Below, piece after piece: positions 1-9,988 of a DNA stretch of 64,000 nt; the first letter of the stretch is position 1; each line of letters begins with the position of its first letter. The notes below the pieces were generated by a model. It was not told where the DNA came from. It was given only the letters and a program-made list of their open reading frames with translations, and did not search any database. Both the position numbers and the translations under genes were made by a program. Source of the stretch: Pseudarthrobacter sp. NS4 (GTDB lineage Bacteria > Actinomycetota > Actinomycetes > Actinomycetales > Micrococcaceae); the NCBI RefSeq assembly GCF_024758005.1, contig NZ_CP103288.1, positions 806,001-870,000 on the forward strand, written 5' to 3'.

Positions 1-2
1 GT

Positions 3-488
3 GAGGGAGTGCTGCCCCTCGAGGCATTCAACCGGGTGGTCCAGGTCAATCTCCTGGGAACCTTCAACGTGCTGCGCCTGGCGGCCGCGGCCATGGTGGC
101 CACAGAGCCGGCCATCACTGACCTGGGCGGGCCCGAGCGGGGCGTCATCATCAACACCGCCTCCGTGGCCGCGTTCGAGGGGCAGATCGGGCAGCCGGCC
201 TATGCGGCGTCCAAGGGCGCCGTGGCGGCCATGACCCTGCCCCTTGCCCGGGAGCTGGCCCGCTCGCTGGTCCGGGTGGTCACCATCGCGCCCGGAATCT
301 TCGAAACGCCAATGATGGCGGGCCTGCCCCGGGACGCGCAGGAATCCCTGGGTGCACAGGTGCCGCACCCGTCGCGGCTGGGGAAACCGCAGGAATACGC
401 CAGGCTGGTGGCGCACATTGTGGACAACGCCATGCTGAACGGTGTAACCATCCGCTTGGACGGCGCCATCCGGATGGGGCCGAAATGA
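3..488 (+). CDS. Short-chain dehydrogenase, probable 3-hydroxyacyl-CoA dehydrogenase (5' partial)
   Basis: The reading frame is open at the window edge, so the N-terminal Rossmann glycine motif lies outside; about 162 residues remain. The catalytic segment YAASKGA with the SDR Tyr-x3-Lys pair is visible, preceded by a [11 protein letters not shown] strand carrying the catalytic Ser. The sequence resembles the HSD10-type (type II 17-beta-hydroxysteroid/3-hydroxyacyl-CoA dehydrogenase) group, including the PGIFETPMM segment. It overlaps the following acyl-CoA dehydrogenase by ATGA, so both are probably co-translated and act in beta-oxidation or branched-chain acyl-CoA degradation. The exact substrate is not visible. 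Confidence 0.85.
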   Translation, partial: EGVLPLEAFNRVVQVNLLGTFNVLRLAAAAMVATEPAITDLGGPERGVIINTASVAAFEGQIGQPAYAASKGAVAAMTLPLARELARSLVRVVTIAPGIFETPMMAGLPRDAQESLGAQVPHPSRLGKPQEYARLVAHIVDNAMLNGVTIRLDGAIRMGPK

Positions 489-1696
489 GCGCCGCCGGAA
501 GCAAACTGCCGGACCTGCCCGCGGCCGATTTCTTCGCCTACGAATCCCTGCTCAGCCAGCCGGAACGGGACAAGCTTGCCGAACTGCGGGCCTTCCTGGC
601 GGCCGAAATCGCTCCGTATGCGGGGGAGTGGTGGAACAAGGCCGAGTTCCCCGCCCAGATCCTGCCGAAACTGGCCGCCCTGGAACTGAGCACCCCGGCG
701 CAGCGCGGCTACAGCCACCTGTTCGCCGGCCTGGTGATCGCCGAGATGACTCGCGTGGACACTTCCATTGCCACGTTCTTCCTGGTCCACCACGACCTCT
801 TCGTGGAGTCCCTCTACGCCTTCGGCACGCCGGAACAGCAGCAGCGGCTGCTGGCGGACGCCGCCAACCTGCGGATCACCGGCGCCTTCGCCCTCACCGA
901 GCCGAACCACGGCTCGGACGTGGCCGGCGGGATGGAAACGAGAGCCAGGAGGATCTCCTCCGCGACAGGCCGGCCCGACGGCGGCGGGGACGCCTGGGTG
1001 CTGAACGGCGCCAAGCGGTGGATCGGCAACGGGACGTTCTGCGACTACATGCTGGTGTGGGCCCGGGACGAGGCTGACGGATCGGTCCGCGGCTTCATTG
1101 TGGACGCCACGCTGCCGGGCGTCAGCCGCAGCCGGATCGAGAACAAGATTGCCCTGCGGACAGTACAGAACGCTGACATAGTGTTCGAGGACGTCAGGGT
1201 GGCGGAAACAGACCGCTTTGCCGCAATCAGCAGCTTCGAGGACACCAAAGAACTCCTGCGTGGCTCCCGGATCATGGTGGCATGGCAGACGGTGGGCCAG
1301 CAGCTGGCGGCGTTCGACGTCGCCCGGCAGTACGCCGTCGAACGGCACCAGTTCGGCCGCCCGCTGGCCCAGTTCCAGCTGATCCAGCAGCAGCTGGTGA
1401 CCATGCTTGGCAACGCTGTGGCGAGCATGGGAATGATGGCTGGACTTGCCCGGCTGCAGGATTCCGGCGCCGCAGACATGCCCCAGGTGGCCCTGGCCAA
1501 GTCGTACCTCAGCGCCCGGATGCGCGAAACCGTGGCGATGGGCCGTTCCATTCTTGGCGGGAACGGCATCCTCACCGATTACCGGATGGCGAGGATCTTC
1601 TCCGACGCCGAAGCCATCTACACCTACGAGGGGTCCTTCGAGATCAACACCCTGATTGTTGGCCGCGCCGTCACCGGGGTGTCGGCCATCGCCTGA
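485..1696 (+). CDS. Acyl-CoA dehydrogenase
   Basis: This 403-residue protein has the acyl-CoA dehydrogenase layout: an alpha-helical N-domain, a beta-domain with the FAD-contacting [13 protein letters not shown] segment near residue 135, and a C-terminal helical domain with [18 protein letters not shown] and [11 protein letters not shown]. The conserved [14 protein letters not shown] near the C-terminus contains the Glu position used as general base in glutaryl-CoA-like members. It would transfer electrons from acyl-CoA to FAD and then to electron-transfer flavoprotein. The ATG overlaps the stop of the SDR gene. Substrate chain type cannot be read from sequence; glutaryl-CoA-like or short branched acyl-CoA is possible. 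Confidence 0.93.
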   Translation: MSAAGSKLPDLPAADFFAYESLLSQPERDKLAELRAFLAAEIAPYAGEWWNKAEFPAQILPKLAALELSTPAQRGYSHLFAGLVIAEMTRVDTSIATFFLVHHDLFVESLYAFGTPEQQQRLLADAANLRITGAFALTEPNHGSDVAGGMETRARRISSATGRPDGGGDAWVLNGAKRWIGNGTFCDYMLVWARDEADGSVRGFIVDATLPGVSRSRIENKIALRTVQNADIVFEDVRVAETDRFAAISSFEDTKELLRGSRIMVAWQTVGQQLAAFDVARQYAVERHQFGRPLAQFQLIQQQLVTMLGNAVASMGMMAGLARLQDSGAADMPQVALAKSYLSARMRETVAMGRSILGGNGILTDYRMARIFSDAEAIYTYEGSFEINTLIVGRAVTGVSAIA

Positions 1697-1746
1697 CACC
1701 GGCGGGTTGTGCCTGCCTGTACCGGACTTCAGCAGGCTCGACAATC

Positions 1747-1800
1747 GGTGCCGGGCTCCTCACCGGTGCCGGGCTCCTCACCGGTGCCAGGCTCACTCAG
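1747..1800. repeat. Three tandem 18-bp units between convergent genes
   Basis: Two exact copies of GGTGCCGGGCTCCTCACC (1747-1764 and 1765-1782) are followed by a degenerate third (1783-1800) that runs into the last codons of the minus-strand DUF1684 gene. Each unit begins GGTG and ends CACC, so the array can fold. It lies between two convergent stop codons and may act in termination, or may simply be a replication-slippage product. Confidence 0.75.
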
Positions 1801-2629
1801 GGGCGAAGGGCAGCTTTTCGCCGGCTTCCACGCGGATGTCCAGGCTGTTGTTCCGTACGGGCATGGGGCAGGTGCCGTAAGGCGTGAAGGCGCTCGGATA
1901 ATTGATTGCCCGGTTGAAGTCCAGGACCACGGTGGCAGTGCCGTCCGCGTTCGGCCTGGGCCGCGGTGCCGAAAGCTTCCGCCAGTCGTCGGTGGTGTCC
2001 CCGTTGGTCTCGTCATGGAAGGTGACAGTGAGGGCGCCGAGCTTCTCCTCCTCGGCCTGGAGGCGGAATTCGTGACGGCTGCCGGGCAGGGTGAACACCA
2101 CCTCGCCCACTGTCCGATGGATGCCGTCCACCAGCGGGTTGGCCGTGGCGATGGGCACGTCCACCGGCTCCGGGTAGGGCTCAAAGCGCGCCGTTACTTC
2201 CCAGTCCGGGTTGTAGGCGTACGTGGGCACGCCGTCGAACTCCGTGAAAACGGGCGAGCTGGAGTCCCTGGTGCGGATTGCATAGCGCCCGCCGCGCATC
2301 GCCAGCTCCACCACTACCTGGGCGCCGTCCGCGCCGCCGAACCGCACCCACATCAGGGACTCTTCGCCTGCGAGGACGGCCGTGATGGTGCCGTCCACCG
2401 CTTCACCTGTCTGGACCAGCGTCAACCCGTCCGCCGGCACCGCGGTGAGTGCCGCCGTCGTACCGTCCGTGGACCAGAGGCCCGGAACCAGTTCGACGGC
2501 GGCGGGGGATGCCTCCAGCCATTGGAAGGAAGTGAGGGTGAGCCAGCCGTGGGGTGCCGCGAGGGCTTTGTTCCGGTTGTCGCGGAAGCGCTGCCAGCGT
2601 TCCACCTTGGCTGCTGGGATGGTGGGCAT
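1793..2629 (-). CDS. DUF1684 domain protein
   Basis: The gene encodes 278 residues of unknown biochemical role. The family signature is clear: HGWLTLTSFQWLEAS near the N-terminus and DFNRAINYPSAFTPYGTCP near the C-terminus, the latter typical of DUF1684. The start at 2629 is chosen over an upstream ATG at 2683 because GGAAGG sits directly in front of it. No signal peptide or membrane span is visible, so it should be cytosolic. It converges on the acyl-CoA dehydrogenase gene and is otherwise alone. Confidence 0.85.
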   Translation of the reverse strand: MPTIPAAKVERWQRFRDNRNKALAAPHGWLTLTSFQWLEASPAAVELVPGLWSTDGTTAALTAVPADGLTLVQTGEAVDGTITAVLAGEESLMWVRFGGADGAQVVVELAMRGGRYAIRTRDSSSPVFTEFDGVPTYAYNPDWEVTARFEPYPEPVDVPIATANPLVDGIHRTVGEVVFTLPGSRHEFRLQAEEEKLGALTVTFHDETNGDTTDDWRKLSAPRPRPNADGTATVVLDFNRAINYPSAFTPYGTCPMPVRNNSLDIRVEAGEKLPFAPE

Positions 2630-2804
2630 GATTCCTTCCGGTCGGTGCTTGCCCCGGTACAACTGCCGCGGGCCCGGCTTCATTCCGGAGGGCTGGCAAA
2701 AACCCGGAGCCGGGATGCTGCTGCCCCTCTGGTTGCGGCTCTACACGGTCCTGCGCACAGCGCACTTTAACATTCAAGGCGGTCCGCGCGGTTGAATAGG
2801 TGAT

Positions 2805-3350
2805 GTGGATATCCTTGCGGGAGTAAGCAGTGAGTGGCTCAAGGCGCTCACCTGGATCGCGGCCCTGGCCTGCGGAGTGGCGCTGTTGTTGTGGCGCCCC
2901 AAGCGCCCGGATCTTGCGGCGCTCGCCGCCGTCCTCGTTTTTATGGCCGCCAGCGTCGGCGCCGGCATCTACGTCCTGAACCATTTGGCGGATGGGCGCT
3001 GGGGCGGTGACAAGGAGGCAAGGCTCCACCCGCCGTCGTTCTCGGAAACGCCGGTAGTGGGGCAGTTCCTGGAACCCCTGGACGGGATGATGGCAGGCGT
3101 GGCCGACGGCGTCAACGACTTCGTCGACTTCCGCTCTGCCCTTCCCGTGGCGCTGGACTACTTTGCGGCGGCCGGGTGGGCCTTGGCCGTTCTTGTGCCG
3201 CTGGGGCTCGTGGCCGTGACCATCAATGCGGGGCGGGCCCGACGGCGGGATGCGGAGTCCGCCGCCTACCGTACCGAGGTGGCCGAGCTCCGCGCGGAGC
3301 TCGAGCGGGTGAAGCGCCATGTTGGTTACCCGGCGGACGACATTTTCTGA
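2805..3350 (+). CDS. Membrane protein of unknown function with C-terminal coiled coil
   Basis: This 181-residue protein starts at GTG (AGG four bases upstream). Hydrophobic spans lie at about residues 13-29, 37-58 and 118-140. An extracytoplasmic loop of about 60 residues separates spans 2 and 3, and a charged tail with TEVAELRAELERVKRHV predicts a short coiled coil. I do not recognise a family. It sits just upstream of ppc on the same strand, but the ~110 bp gap carries a candidate promoter, so the two are probably transcribed separately. Confidence 0.7.
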   Translation: MDILAGVSSEWLKALTWIAALACGVALLLWRPKRPDLAALAAVLVFMAASVGAGIYVLNHLADGRWGGDKEARLHPPSFSETPVVGQFLEPLDGMMAGVADGVNDFVDFRSALPVALDYFAAAGWALAVLVPLGLVAVTINAGRARRRDAESAAYRTEVAELRAELERVKRHVGYPADDIF

Positions 3351-3356
3351 GACGGA

Positions 3357-3387
3357 TTGACCCGCGGCCCCGCCCTGCGGGTAGCAT
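3357..3387 (+). promoter_or_regulatory. Candidate ppc promoter
   Basis: TTGACC at 3357-3362 and TAGCAT at 3382-3387 look like sigma-70 elements ahead of ppc. Their 19 bp spacing is longer than optimal. ACCCGC/GCGGGT half-sites (3360-3365 and 3377-3382) could form a small hairpin or operator between the boxes. Confidence 0.3.
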
Positions 3388-3463
3388 CTTTAGCTAGTAA
3401 CGTGGCTCACAGTATCCAGCGCAGTGTACGAGCCAAGTCCGAAACACTCGAAAGATAGCTTCC

Positions 3464-6274
3464 ATGGCTCACACTGCAGCACACCCCGAAACTGACCTTG
3501 CCTCTGAACTGAGGGCAGACGTCCGGCGCGTTTCCACCCTTCTGGGCGAATCACTCGTCCGCCAGCACGGGCCTGAACTCCTGGACCTTGTGGAGCAGGT
3601 CCGCCTCCTCACCAAGGAGTCCAAGGAGGCCGCCCGCGGCGGCGCCCATGCCACAGGGCCTTGGAGCGCGCACGACGTCGTTGCCCAGGTCCGCGAACTT
3701 CTCGGCTCCTTGCCCATTGAGCAGGCCACGGACCTGGTGCGTGCCTTCGCGTTCTACTTCCACCTCGCCAACGCCGCCGAACAGGTCCACCGCGTCCGCG
3801 GGCTGCGGACCCGTGCGGAAAAGGACGGCTGGCTGGCCAAGACCGTAGCTGAGATTGCCGGCCAGGCCGGACCCGCGGTTCTGCAGGAAGTGGTCAACAA
3901 CCTGGATGTCCGGCCCATCTTCACGGCCCACCCCACGGAAGCCTCCCGCCGCTCGGTGCTGGACAAAATCCGTAAACTCTCGGACGTGCTGGCCCAGCCC
4001 ACAACAGAGGGCACCACGGCACGCCGCCGCCAGGACCGGCAGCTCGCTGAAATCATCGACCAGATGTGGCAGACCGATGAACTGCGGCAGGTCCGGCCCA
4101 CGCCTGTGGACGAGGCCCGCAACGCCATCTACTACTTGGGCGGCATCCTGACAGATGCCATGCCGGAGATGCTGACGGAACTGTCCGAACTGCTGGGCGA
4201 ACACGGAGTCAGCCTGGCGTCCCAGGATGCCCCCATCCGGTTCGGTTCATGGATCGGCGGTGACCGGGACGGCAACCCCAACGTCACCGCGGCGGTTACC
4301 CGCGAGATCCTGCAGATCCAGAACCAGCACGCCATCCGCATCAGCATCGGCATGATCGGTGAACTGATCTCCATCCTCTCCAACTCCACCGCGCTCGCCG
4401 GTGCGGATCGGGAGCTGCTGGATTCCATCGATGCGGACCTGGAGAAGCTGCCGGGCCTGGACAAGCGGGTCCTGGAACTGAACGCCCAGGAGCCCTACCG
4501 GCTGAAACTCACCTGCATCAAGGCCAAGCTCATCAACACGGGAAAGCGTGTTGTTGCAGGGTCCAGCCATGAGCACGGACGTGACTACAGCGGCACCGAC
4601 GAACTGCTGGCCGACCTTGAGCTGCTGGAACTCTCGCTCCGCAACCACTCGGCATCCCTCGCCGCCGACGGCGCCCTGGCCAGGGTCCGCCGCGCCGTCG
4701 CATCCTTCGGCCTGCACCTGGCCACCCTGGACATCCGCGAACACGCCGACCACCACCACGACGCGGTAGGCCAGCTGATGGACCGCATCGGCGGACCGGG
4801 CCTGCGGTACGCCGAACTGAGCCGCGGTGAGCGTTTCGAGGTGCTGGGCTCCGAGCTCGCCTCGCGCCGCCCGCTGTCCGGCCACCCGATCAAGCTCGAC
4901 GGCGCCGCCGACGGCACCTACGACGTCTTCCGGGAAATCCGGCGCGCCCTGCGCACCTACGGGCCGGACGTCATCGAGACCTACATCATCTCCATGACCC
5001 GCGGCGCAGACGATGTCCTCGCAGCCGCCGTCCTGGCCCGTGAAGCCGGCCTGGTGAACCTCTTCGGCGAGAAGCCCTACGCCAAGCTCGGGTTTGCGCC
5101 GCTGCTGGAAACCGTGGAAGAGCTGCGTGCCTCGGCCGAGATCATCGACCAGCTGCTCTCCGATCCTTCATACCGGGAACTCGTGCGGCTGCGCGGCGAT
5201 ATCCAGGAAGTGATGCTGGGCTACTCGGACTCCAACAAGGAATCCGGCGTAATGACCAGCCAGTGGGAGATCCACAAGACCCAGCGCAAGCTCCGGGACG
5301 TGGCCGCCAAGCACGGGGTGCGCGTCCGCCTGTTCCATGGCCGCGGCGGATCCGTGGGCCGCGGCGGCGGACCCACCTACGACGCCATCCTGGCCCAGCC
5401 CAACGGCGTCCTGGAAGGTGAAATCAAGTTCACCGAGCAGGGCGAGGTCATCTCGGACAAGTACTCCCTGCCGGAGCTGGCCCGCGAAAACCTCGAGCTG
5501 TCCCTGGCCGCCGTGCTGCAGGGATCAGCCCTGCACCGCGACCCCCGCACCTCGGCGGACCAGCGTGAACGCTACGGGCACGTCATGGAGACCATCTCCG
5601 ATGCCGCCTTTGGCCGCTACCGGAACCTGGTGGACCACCCCGACCTGCCCGCCTACTTCATGGCGTCCACCCCGGTGGAGCAGCTCGGCTCCCTGAACAT
5701 CGGCTCCCGCCCGTCCAAGCGCCCCGATTCCGGAGCGGGACTCGGCGGCCTCCGTGCCATCCCGTGGGTATTCGGCTGGACCCAGTCCCGCCAGATCGTT
5801 CCTGGCTGGTTCGGCGTCGGGTCCGGGCTGAAGGCGGCCCGCGAGGCCGGCAACTCCGCGGAGCTCGTAGAGATGATGGAGCACTGGCACTTCTTCCGCT
5901 CCGTGCTGTCCAACGTGGAGATGACCCTTGCCAAGACCGACCTGGACATCGCGGGCTATTACGTGGACACCCTGGTGCCCAAGGAACTGCACCACATCTT
6001 CCGGACCATCCGGGAAGAGTACGAGCTGACCGTCGCCGAGGTCCAGAACCTCACCGGAGAGCGCGTGCTCCTGGATGCGCAGCCCACGCTCAAGCGTTCA
6101 CTCGAAGTCCGTGACCAGTACCTGGACCCCATCAGCTACCTGCAGGTGGAGCTCCTGCGCCGCATCCGTACCGAAAGCGGAAGCATCAGCCCGGCGGAGA
6201 TCGACGAACGGCTCCAGCGCGCCATGCTCATCACCGTCAACGGCGTGGCGGCGGGCCTGCGCAACACCGGCTAG
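3464..6274 (+). CDS. ppc: Phosphoenolpyruvate carboxylase
   Basis: The enzyme carboxylates phosphoenolpyruvate with bicarbonate to oxaloacetate and so refills the citric acid cycle. All family hallmarks are present: [12 protein letters not shown] near residue 152 with the catalytic His, [14 protein letters not shown] near 264, [14 protein letters not shown] near 588, [16 protein letters not shown] near 628 with the second catalytic His/Arg, and the C-terminal RNTG. At 936 residues it is of normal length. ATG 3464 is followed directly by the usual acidic N-terminus. It stands alone and is followed by a ~100 bp palindrome. Confidence 0.98.
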   Translation: MAHTAAHPETDLASELRADVRRVSTLLGESLVRQHGPELLDLVEQVRLLTKESKEAARGGAHATGPWSAHDVVAQVRELLGSLPIEQATDLVRAFAFYFHLANAAEQVHRVRGLRTRAEKDGWLAKTVAEIAGQAGPAVLQEVVNNLDVRPIFTAHPTEASRRSVLDKIRKLSDVLAQPTTEGTTARRRQDRQLAEIIDQMWQTDELRQVRPTPVDEARNAIYYLGGILTDAMPEMLTELSELLGEHGVSLASQDAPIRFGSWIGGDRDGNPNVTAAVTREILQIQNQHAIRISIGMIGELISILSNSTALAGADRELLDSIDADLEKLPGLDKRVLELNAQEPYRLKLTCIKAKLINTGKRVVAGSSHEHGRDYSGTDELLADLELLELSLRNHSASLAADGALARVRRAVASFGLHLATLDIREHADHHHDAVGQLMDRIGGPGLRYAELSRGERFEVLGSELASRRPLSGHPIKLDGAADGTYDVFREIRRALRTYGPDVIETYIISMTRGADDVLAAAVLAREAGLVNLFGEKPYAKLGFAPLLETVEELRASAEIIDQLLSDPSYRELVRLRGDIQEVMLGYSDSNKESGVMTSQWEIHKTQRKLRDVAAKHGVRVRLFHGRGGSVGRGGGPTYDAILAQPNGVLEGEIKFTEQGEVISDKYSLPELARENLELSLAAVLQGSALHRDPRTSADQRERYGHVMETISDAAFGRYRNLVDHPDLPAYFMASTPVEQLGSLNIGSRPSKRPDSGAGLGGLRAIPWVFGWTQSRQIVPGWFGVGSGLKAAREAGNSAELVEMMEHWHFFRSVLSNVEMTLAKTDLDIAGYYVDTLVPKELHHIFRTIREEYELTVAEVQNLTGERVLLDAQPTLKRSLEVRDQYLDPISYLQVELLRRIRTESGSISPAEIDERLQRAMLITVNGVAAGLRNTG

Positions 6275-6373
6275 CCAGACGCTCTCTCACCTTTTGCGGC
6301 TTTTCCCCAAACCCTCTGGCGCGGCGTGCCAGAGGGTTTGGGGTTTTGCGGCGAAAGGTGCAAGAGGGTTTGG
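6275..6373. terminator. Long imperfect palindrome after ppc (terminator or REP-like element)
   Basis: A perfect 16-bp core stem (6305-6320 with 6328-6343, loop GCGGCGT) sits inside a larger imperfect palindrome. CACCTTT at 6288-6294 pairs with AAAGGTG at 6354-6360, and the outermost 17 bases on each side still pair with about four mismatches. A TTTT follows the core stem. It begins immediately after the ppc stop and ends 14 bp before the next start. It can terminate ppc transcription, but its size and layered symmetry are more typical of an interspersed extragenic palindrome. Confidence 0.8.
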
Positions 6374-6387
6374 ATAGGGTGGAGGGC

Positions 6388-6693
6388 ATGCCTTCGTTCC
6401 AGACCCGCCTGAAGATCACCGGGCTCCGGCCGGGCAACCCGCCGGAGTCGGTCATGGAGGCCGCCGTCGAGGCCCTGGGGACACGCCATCACGTCGAATC
6501 GCACCAGCTGCAGATCGCCGGCGGCGTGCCGCAGCTCAACCTGCGCTTCCTCGTGGAGGCGACCGAATACAGCGGCGAGAACCAGCAGGCGCGGGAATCG
6601 GCAGCCATGATGCGGGACGCCGTCGAACGCGTTGCCCTCACCGGCTCCCTCAGCGTGCTCCGCCGCAGCCGCGGCCGCTGGGCACCTGTTTAG
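6388..6693 (+). CDS. Conserved hypothetical protein, 101 aa
   Basis: The start at 6388 is chosen because an upstream GTG lies inside the palindrome and TAGGGTGGAGGG precedes the ATG. The product begins MPSFQTRLKITGLRPG and has alternating strands and helices without membrane spans or cysteines. It looks like a small soluble alpha/beta domain, unassigned. Its coding is supported by strong third-position GC and by tight packing against the convergent DedA gene (6 bp gap). Confidence 0.65.
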   Translation: MPSFQTRLKITGLRPGNPPESVMEAAVEALGTRHHVESHQLQIAGGVPQLNLRFLVEATEYSGENQQARESAAMMRDAVERVALTGSLSVLRRSRGRWAPV

Positions 6694-6699
6694 TGCCTG

Positions 6700-7323
6700 T
6701 CAGCCCAGGGGCCCGGGTTCCTCCACGGGAGACCGGTTGCCGCGGCGCCGGGTGACAATAATTCCGACGACGGCGCCGACAACCAGACCGAGCCCCACCC
6801 CGATAAGCGAGCTGGCCCAGAACGGCAGCCCGGTTGCTGAACCTGTGTAGTAGCCCAGGCCCACGAGCCAGCATGCCCACAGCAGGGCGCCCAGCCCCGC
6901 GCAGAGGCTGAAGCCGCGGACGGAAACGTTGGCGATGCCGGCCGCGGCCGACGTGGCCAGGCGCCCGCCCGGGATGAACCTGGCACCGATGATTGCGCCG
7001 TAGGTGGATGATCGTCCCGCTTTGGCGAGCGCATCGTGGATGCCTTGGTGGACCCGGCGTCCCCACTTCCAGCGGTCGAGTACGTGGCTCAGCCGCTTCC
7101 GGAACAGTTGGAAGACCACCATGTCGCCGAGCCAGGACGCCACCGCAGACAGGGCCCCCACCAGGAACACATTGGTCCGGCCATCAGCGGAGAGCGCCCC
7201 GCCGGTGATAACCACCATTTCGGATGGGATGGGCGGGAAGATGGCGTCACCGAGGACTACGGGGATGATCCAGAAATAGATCGCAGTCCCCCAGCTGTCA
7301 GCGCTGCCGAAGTCCATTGCCAC
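6700..7323 (-). CDS. DedA/VTT family membrane protein
   Basis: The gene encodes a 207-residue polytopic protein of the DedA (SNARE-associated, VTT) family. The reentrant motif with GDAIFPPIPSEMVVITGGAL (about residues 25-44) and the signature GARFIPGGRLATSAAAG (about 113-129) are present; members lie in the cytoplasmic membrane and are linked to lipid scrambling and proton-dependent homeostasis. Four to five hydrophobic segments are seen, with a basic C-terminal tail RRRGNR. It is transcribed away from the pseudouridine synthase gene, with 86 bp between them. Confidence 0.9.
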   Translation of the reverse strand: MAMDFGSADSWGTAIYFWIIPVVLGDAIFPPIPSEMVVITGGALSADGRTNVFLVGALSAVASWLGDMVVFQLFRKRLSHVLDRWKWGRRVHQGIHDALAKAGRSSTYGAIIGARFIPGGRLATSAAAGIANVSVRGFSLCAGLGALLWACWLVGLGYYTGSATGLPFWASSLIGVGLGLVVGAVVGIIVTRRRGNRSPVEEPGPLG

Positions 7324-7409
7324 AAGTTACCGCACTTTCGCCGGGCGGGCTTCCGGGTTTTTCTCGCAGGCCGGACGGCCTTTGATTTCAGGCGATCCGC
7401 AGTCCGCGC

Positions 7410-8378
7410 TCAGGGGGCCCGGGACGCCTCGCTGAGTTCCAGGCTGCTGCGGTACTCCACCGGTTGTCCGGAAATGGGATCCATGAAACGGATGCCGCGG
7501 GCCAGGAGCTGCAGGGGCCTGGCGTAGTCGTCCGGGGCCTTGTCCAGCAGGTCCGGGTAGAAGGCGTCATTGAGGATGCCCAGTCCCAGGGACGCCATGT
7601 GCACCCGCAGTTGGTGCGTCTTGCCGGTATGCGGCTCCAGGCGGTACCGGGCAAGCCGGCCACCGCCGGCCCTGCCTGGGGCACCCGCGGCAGCGCCGCC
7701 GTCGAACGTTTCCAGCCGCTCAATCCGGGTTTCGGCGTTGGGCTCGCCTGCGGTCACCTCCGCGAGCAGATAGCTGCGGGACTTGGTCATCCGGTTGCGC
7801 ACCACCACCGGGAACTCGACGGCGGGATGCCCGGGTGCGGGTTCGGCCGCCGATACGCACTCGTACTCCTTCTGGACCTGCCGCTTTTCGAAGAGCACCT
7901 GGTATTTTCCGCGCGTCTGCGGGTTGGTGGAAAAGAGGAGCACCCCGGCTGTCATGCGGTCCAGCCGGTGCATGGGAATGAGGTCCGGCAGGCCGAACTG
8001 GTTCCGCAGCCGTACCAGGGCAGACTCCTGGATGTAGGTGCCGCCCGGAGTGGTGGGCAGGAAGTGGGGCTTGTCCACCACCAGCAGATGCCCGTCCTGG
8101 TGGAGGATGCTGATGTCCACGGGAATCCGCGTCTCCGGTGGCAGCGTGCGGTAGTACCAAATGAAGGTGTGGTCCTGCAGGGGAGTGCTGCGGTCAAGCC
8201 GAATACCGCCCTCACCCACGATCTCGCCGGCGTCAAACCTGTCCTCGATGCCCTGCGGATCGATGTGCCCCCAGCGGTGCATCATGTAGTCCATCGCCGT
8301 ATCCCACGGGCCCTCTCCGGGGAGGCGCAGGCGGGTGGCGTTGACGCCGTCGCGTACAGGGAGGGGGGATTGCATCAC
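7410..8378 (-). CDS. RluA-type RNA pseudouridine synthase
   Basis: The 322-residue protein isomerises a uridine in rRNA or tRNA. The catalytic motif HRLDRMTAGVLLFS carries the nucleophilic Asp (about residue 140), preceded by DISILHQDGHLLVVDKP and followed by THQLRVHMASLGLGILND, all standard for the RluA branch. No S4 domain is present at the N-terminus. A Gly/Ala-rich insertion near residues 230-245 is unusual but in a loop position. Target nucleotide cannot be assigned. Confidence 0.92.
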   Translation of the reverse strand: MMQSPLPVRDGVNATRLRLPGEGPWDTAMDYMMHRWGHIDPQGIEDRFDAGEIVGEGGIRLDRSTPLQDHTFIWYYRTLPPETRIPVDISILHQDGHLLVVDKPHFLPTTPGGTYIQESALVRLRNQFGLPDLIPMHRLDRMTAGVLLFSTNPQTRGKYQVLFEKRQVQKEYECVSAAEPAPGHPAVEFPVVVRNRMTKSRSYLLAEVTAGEPNAETRIERLETFDGGAAAGAPGRAGGGRLARYRLEPHTGKTHQLRVHMASLGLGILNDAFYPDLLDKAPDDYARPLQLLARGIRFMDPISGQPVEYRSSLELSEASRAP

Positions 8379-8485
8379 CGGTCCATTCTACCGGGGGCGC
8401 ATTGCCTGCCGGATCCGATCGGGACCCGGACTCCGGAAATTGGTTCAGCCCGGATTCGGCCATATCCCGGCGCCCCGTGAAAGCT

Positions 8486-9985
8486 TTACGCGATGGCGAC
8501 GGCGGGCGCATTCTTGAGGGTGCGCCGGAGCTGGGGGGCGGCATCGAGCCGGTCCTGGGCTGCGCGCAGCGCCAGCACCGCTGCCTCGAGCTGCCCGGGC
8601 GGCAGGGTAAACGGCAGGCGGAGGTTGCGTTCAAAGGCGCCGCCGATCCCGAACCGCGGTCCTGCCGCAAGCCTGATGCCATAATCAGGGGCGATGACGG
8701 TCAGGGCCGTGCTTGACGGCGCGGGCAGGCGGCACCAGACCGAGAGGCCACCTGCGGGCCGGGTGGTTGTCCACTCCGGCAGATGTTCCCGAAGCAGCTC
8801 AAGCAGGGCTGCCCGGTTGTCGCGCAACGCCTGCAGCCGGGCGGGCAACGGCTCCTCCAGTGCCCGGACCAGGTGGGCGGCGGCAAGCTGTTCCATCATC
8901 GGGCCGCCCAGGTCCAGGGTGGTCCGTACCGCGGCAAACCGCTGGATCATCCCTTCCGAAGCCCGGATCCACCCGGTCCGGAGACCACCCCAGTGTGATT
9001 TGCTGAGCGAGCCGATGGTGACCACGGCGGAACTGAAACCTGCTACCGGAGTGGTGGCGACGCCGTCGAGGTTCAAATCCCTCAGGGTCTCATCCACCAC
9101 CAGCACCGTTCCCGCCGCTGCCGCGGCACGTGCCAGCCGTCGTCGCTGGGAGTCGGGCATGGCCATGCCGGTGGGGTTGTGGAAGTCCGGCACCACGTAG
9201 GCCATCCGGGGGCGTTGCTGGGCCAGGGTCGCCTCCAGGGCCGGCAGGTCCCAGCCCGCCGCCGCGAAGGCGACAGGAACGGGACGGCACCTGGCTGCCC
9301 TGATGGCATCCAGCGCGTTGGGGTAGCTGGGGTGCTCCACGAGGACCCGGTCCTGCCGGTCCGCCAGGGTGCGGATTACGATGGTCAGCGCATGCTGGGC
9401 TCCGGAGGTGACCATGATTTGCCCAGGGTGGGTTGGCACTCCTTCCGCTGTATAACGGTCCGCGATCGCCTCGCGCAGGGGCAGCAGGCCGATGGCGTCG
9501 TATCCGAAGCCCGGCAGCAGCGCAGGAAGTTCGGTGAGTGCTGCAGCGAAGGCCCGGTGCACAACCTCGCCGCTGGCCGGGAGGGCCGAGTACGCAAGGT
9601 CAATCAGGCCCTCCGGGGCGGCAAGCCCGGGAGCGGTCATGGACTGGAGCCCCCTTGGTGGTGCCGGGCCCAGGAGCGCCGGTCCGGAAGGGGTGAGTTC
9701 GGGAATGCGTGTCCTGCCGCGGCTGCCCTGTCCGCTGCTGAGGAAGCCCTGTTCGCGGAGGCTGGCATAAGCGGCGGTCACAGTGGTCCGGCTGATGCCA
9801 AGGGCTTCAGAAAGGGCGCGCTCGCTGGGTACGGCGGTTTCAAGAGGCAGCCGGCCGTCCAGGATGAGGAGGCGCACCACGTCCGCCAGTTCACGGTAGG
9901 CAGGAGCCGCCCCGGTGTTCCATGCCCCGAGGAGGCGGGACATCGCTGCTGCGTTCAAGCCTGCGGTGTTCAGGGAGGAGGGCAT
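8486..9985 (-). CDS. MocR-family regulator, YczR type (GntR helix-turn-helix fused to aminotransferase fold)
   Basis: The product has 499 residues. Residues ~25-90 form a GntR winged helix (PSERALSEALGISRTTVTAAYASLREQGFL), and the rest is a class I aminotransferase-like domain with the PLP-lysine context TIGSLSKSHWGGLRTGW. This architecture defines MocR regulators, which sense pyridoxal phosphate or an amino compound. The gene is divergent from a YczE-family membrane gene, the arrangement typical of YczR/YczE, so that gene is the probable target. The start has no clear ribosome binding site, so ATG at 9943 is an alternative. Confidence 0.9.
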   Translation of the reverse strand: MPSSLNTAGLNAAAMSRLLGAWNTGAAPAYRELADVVRLLILDGRLPLETAVPSERALSEALGISRTTVTAAYASLREQGFLSSGQGSRGRTRIPELTPSGPALLGPAPPRGLQSMTAPGLAAPEGLIDLAYSALPASGEVVHRAFAAALTELPALLPGFGYDAIGLLPLREAIADRYTAEGVPTHPGQIMVTSGAQHALTIVIRTLADRQDRVLVEHPSYPNALDAIRAARCRPVPVAFAAAGWDLPALEATLAQQRPRMAYVVPDFHNPTGMAMPDSQRRRLARAAAAAGTVLVVDETLRDLNLDGVATTPVAGFSSAVVTIGSLSKSHWGGLRTGWIRASEGMIQRFAAVRTTLDLGGPMMEQLAAAHLVRALEEPLPARLQALRDNRAALLELLREHLPEWTTTRPAGGLSVWCRLPAPSSTALTVIAPDYGIRLAAGPRFGIGGAFERNLRLPFTLPPGQLEAAVLALRAAQDRLDAAPQLRRTLKNAPAVAIA

Positions 9986-9988
9986 AGA

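Noticed and set aside
200..1744. 514-codon minus-strand open frame
   Set aside because: It is antisense to the SDR and acyl-CoA dehydrogenase genes, has Arg/Gly/His-rich composition and no start signal; it is a shadow of high-GC coding DNA.
1747..1800. CRISPR-like repeat array
   Set aside because: Units are directly adjacent with no spacers and no cas genes are present; it is a plain tandem repeat. No CRISPR array was seen in the window.
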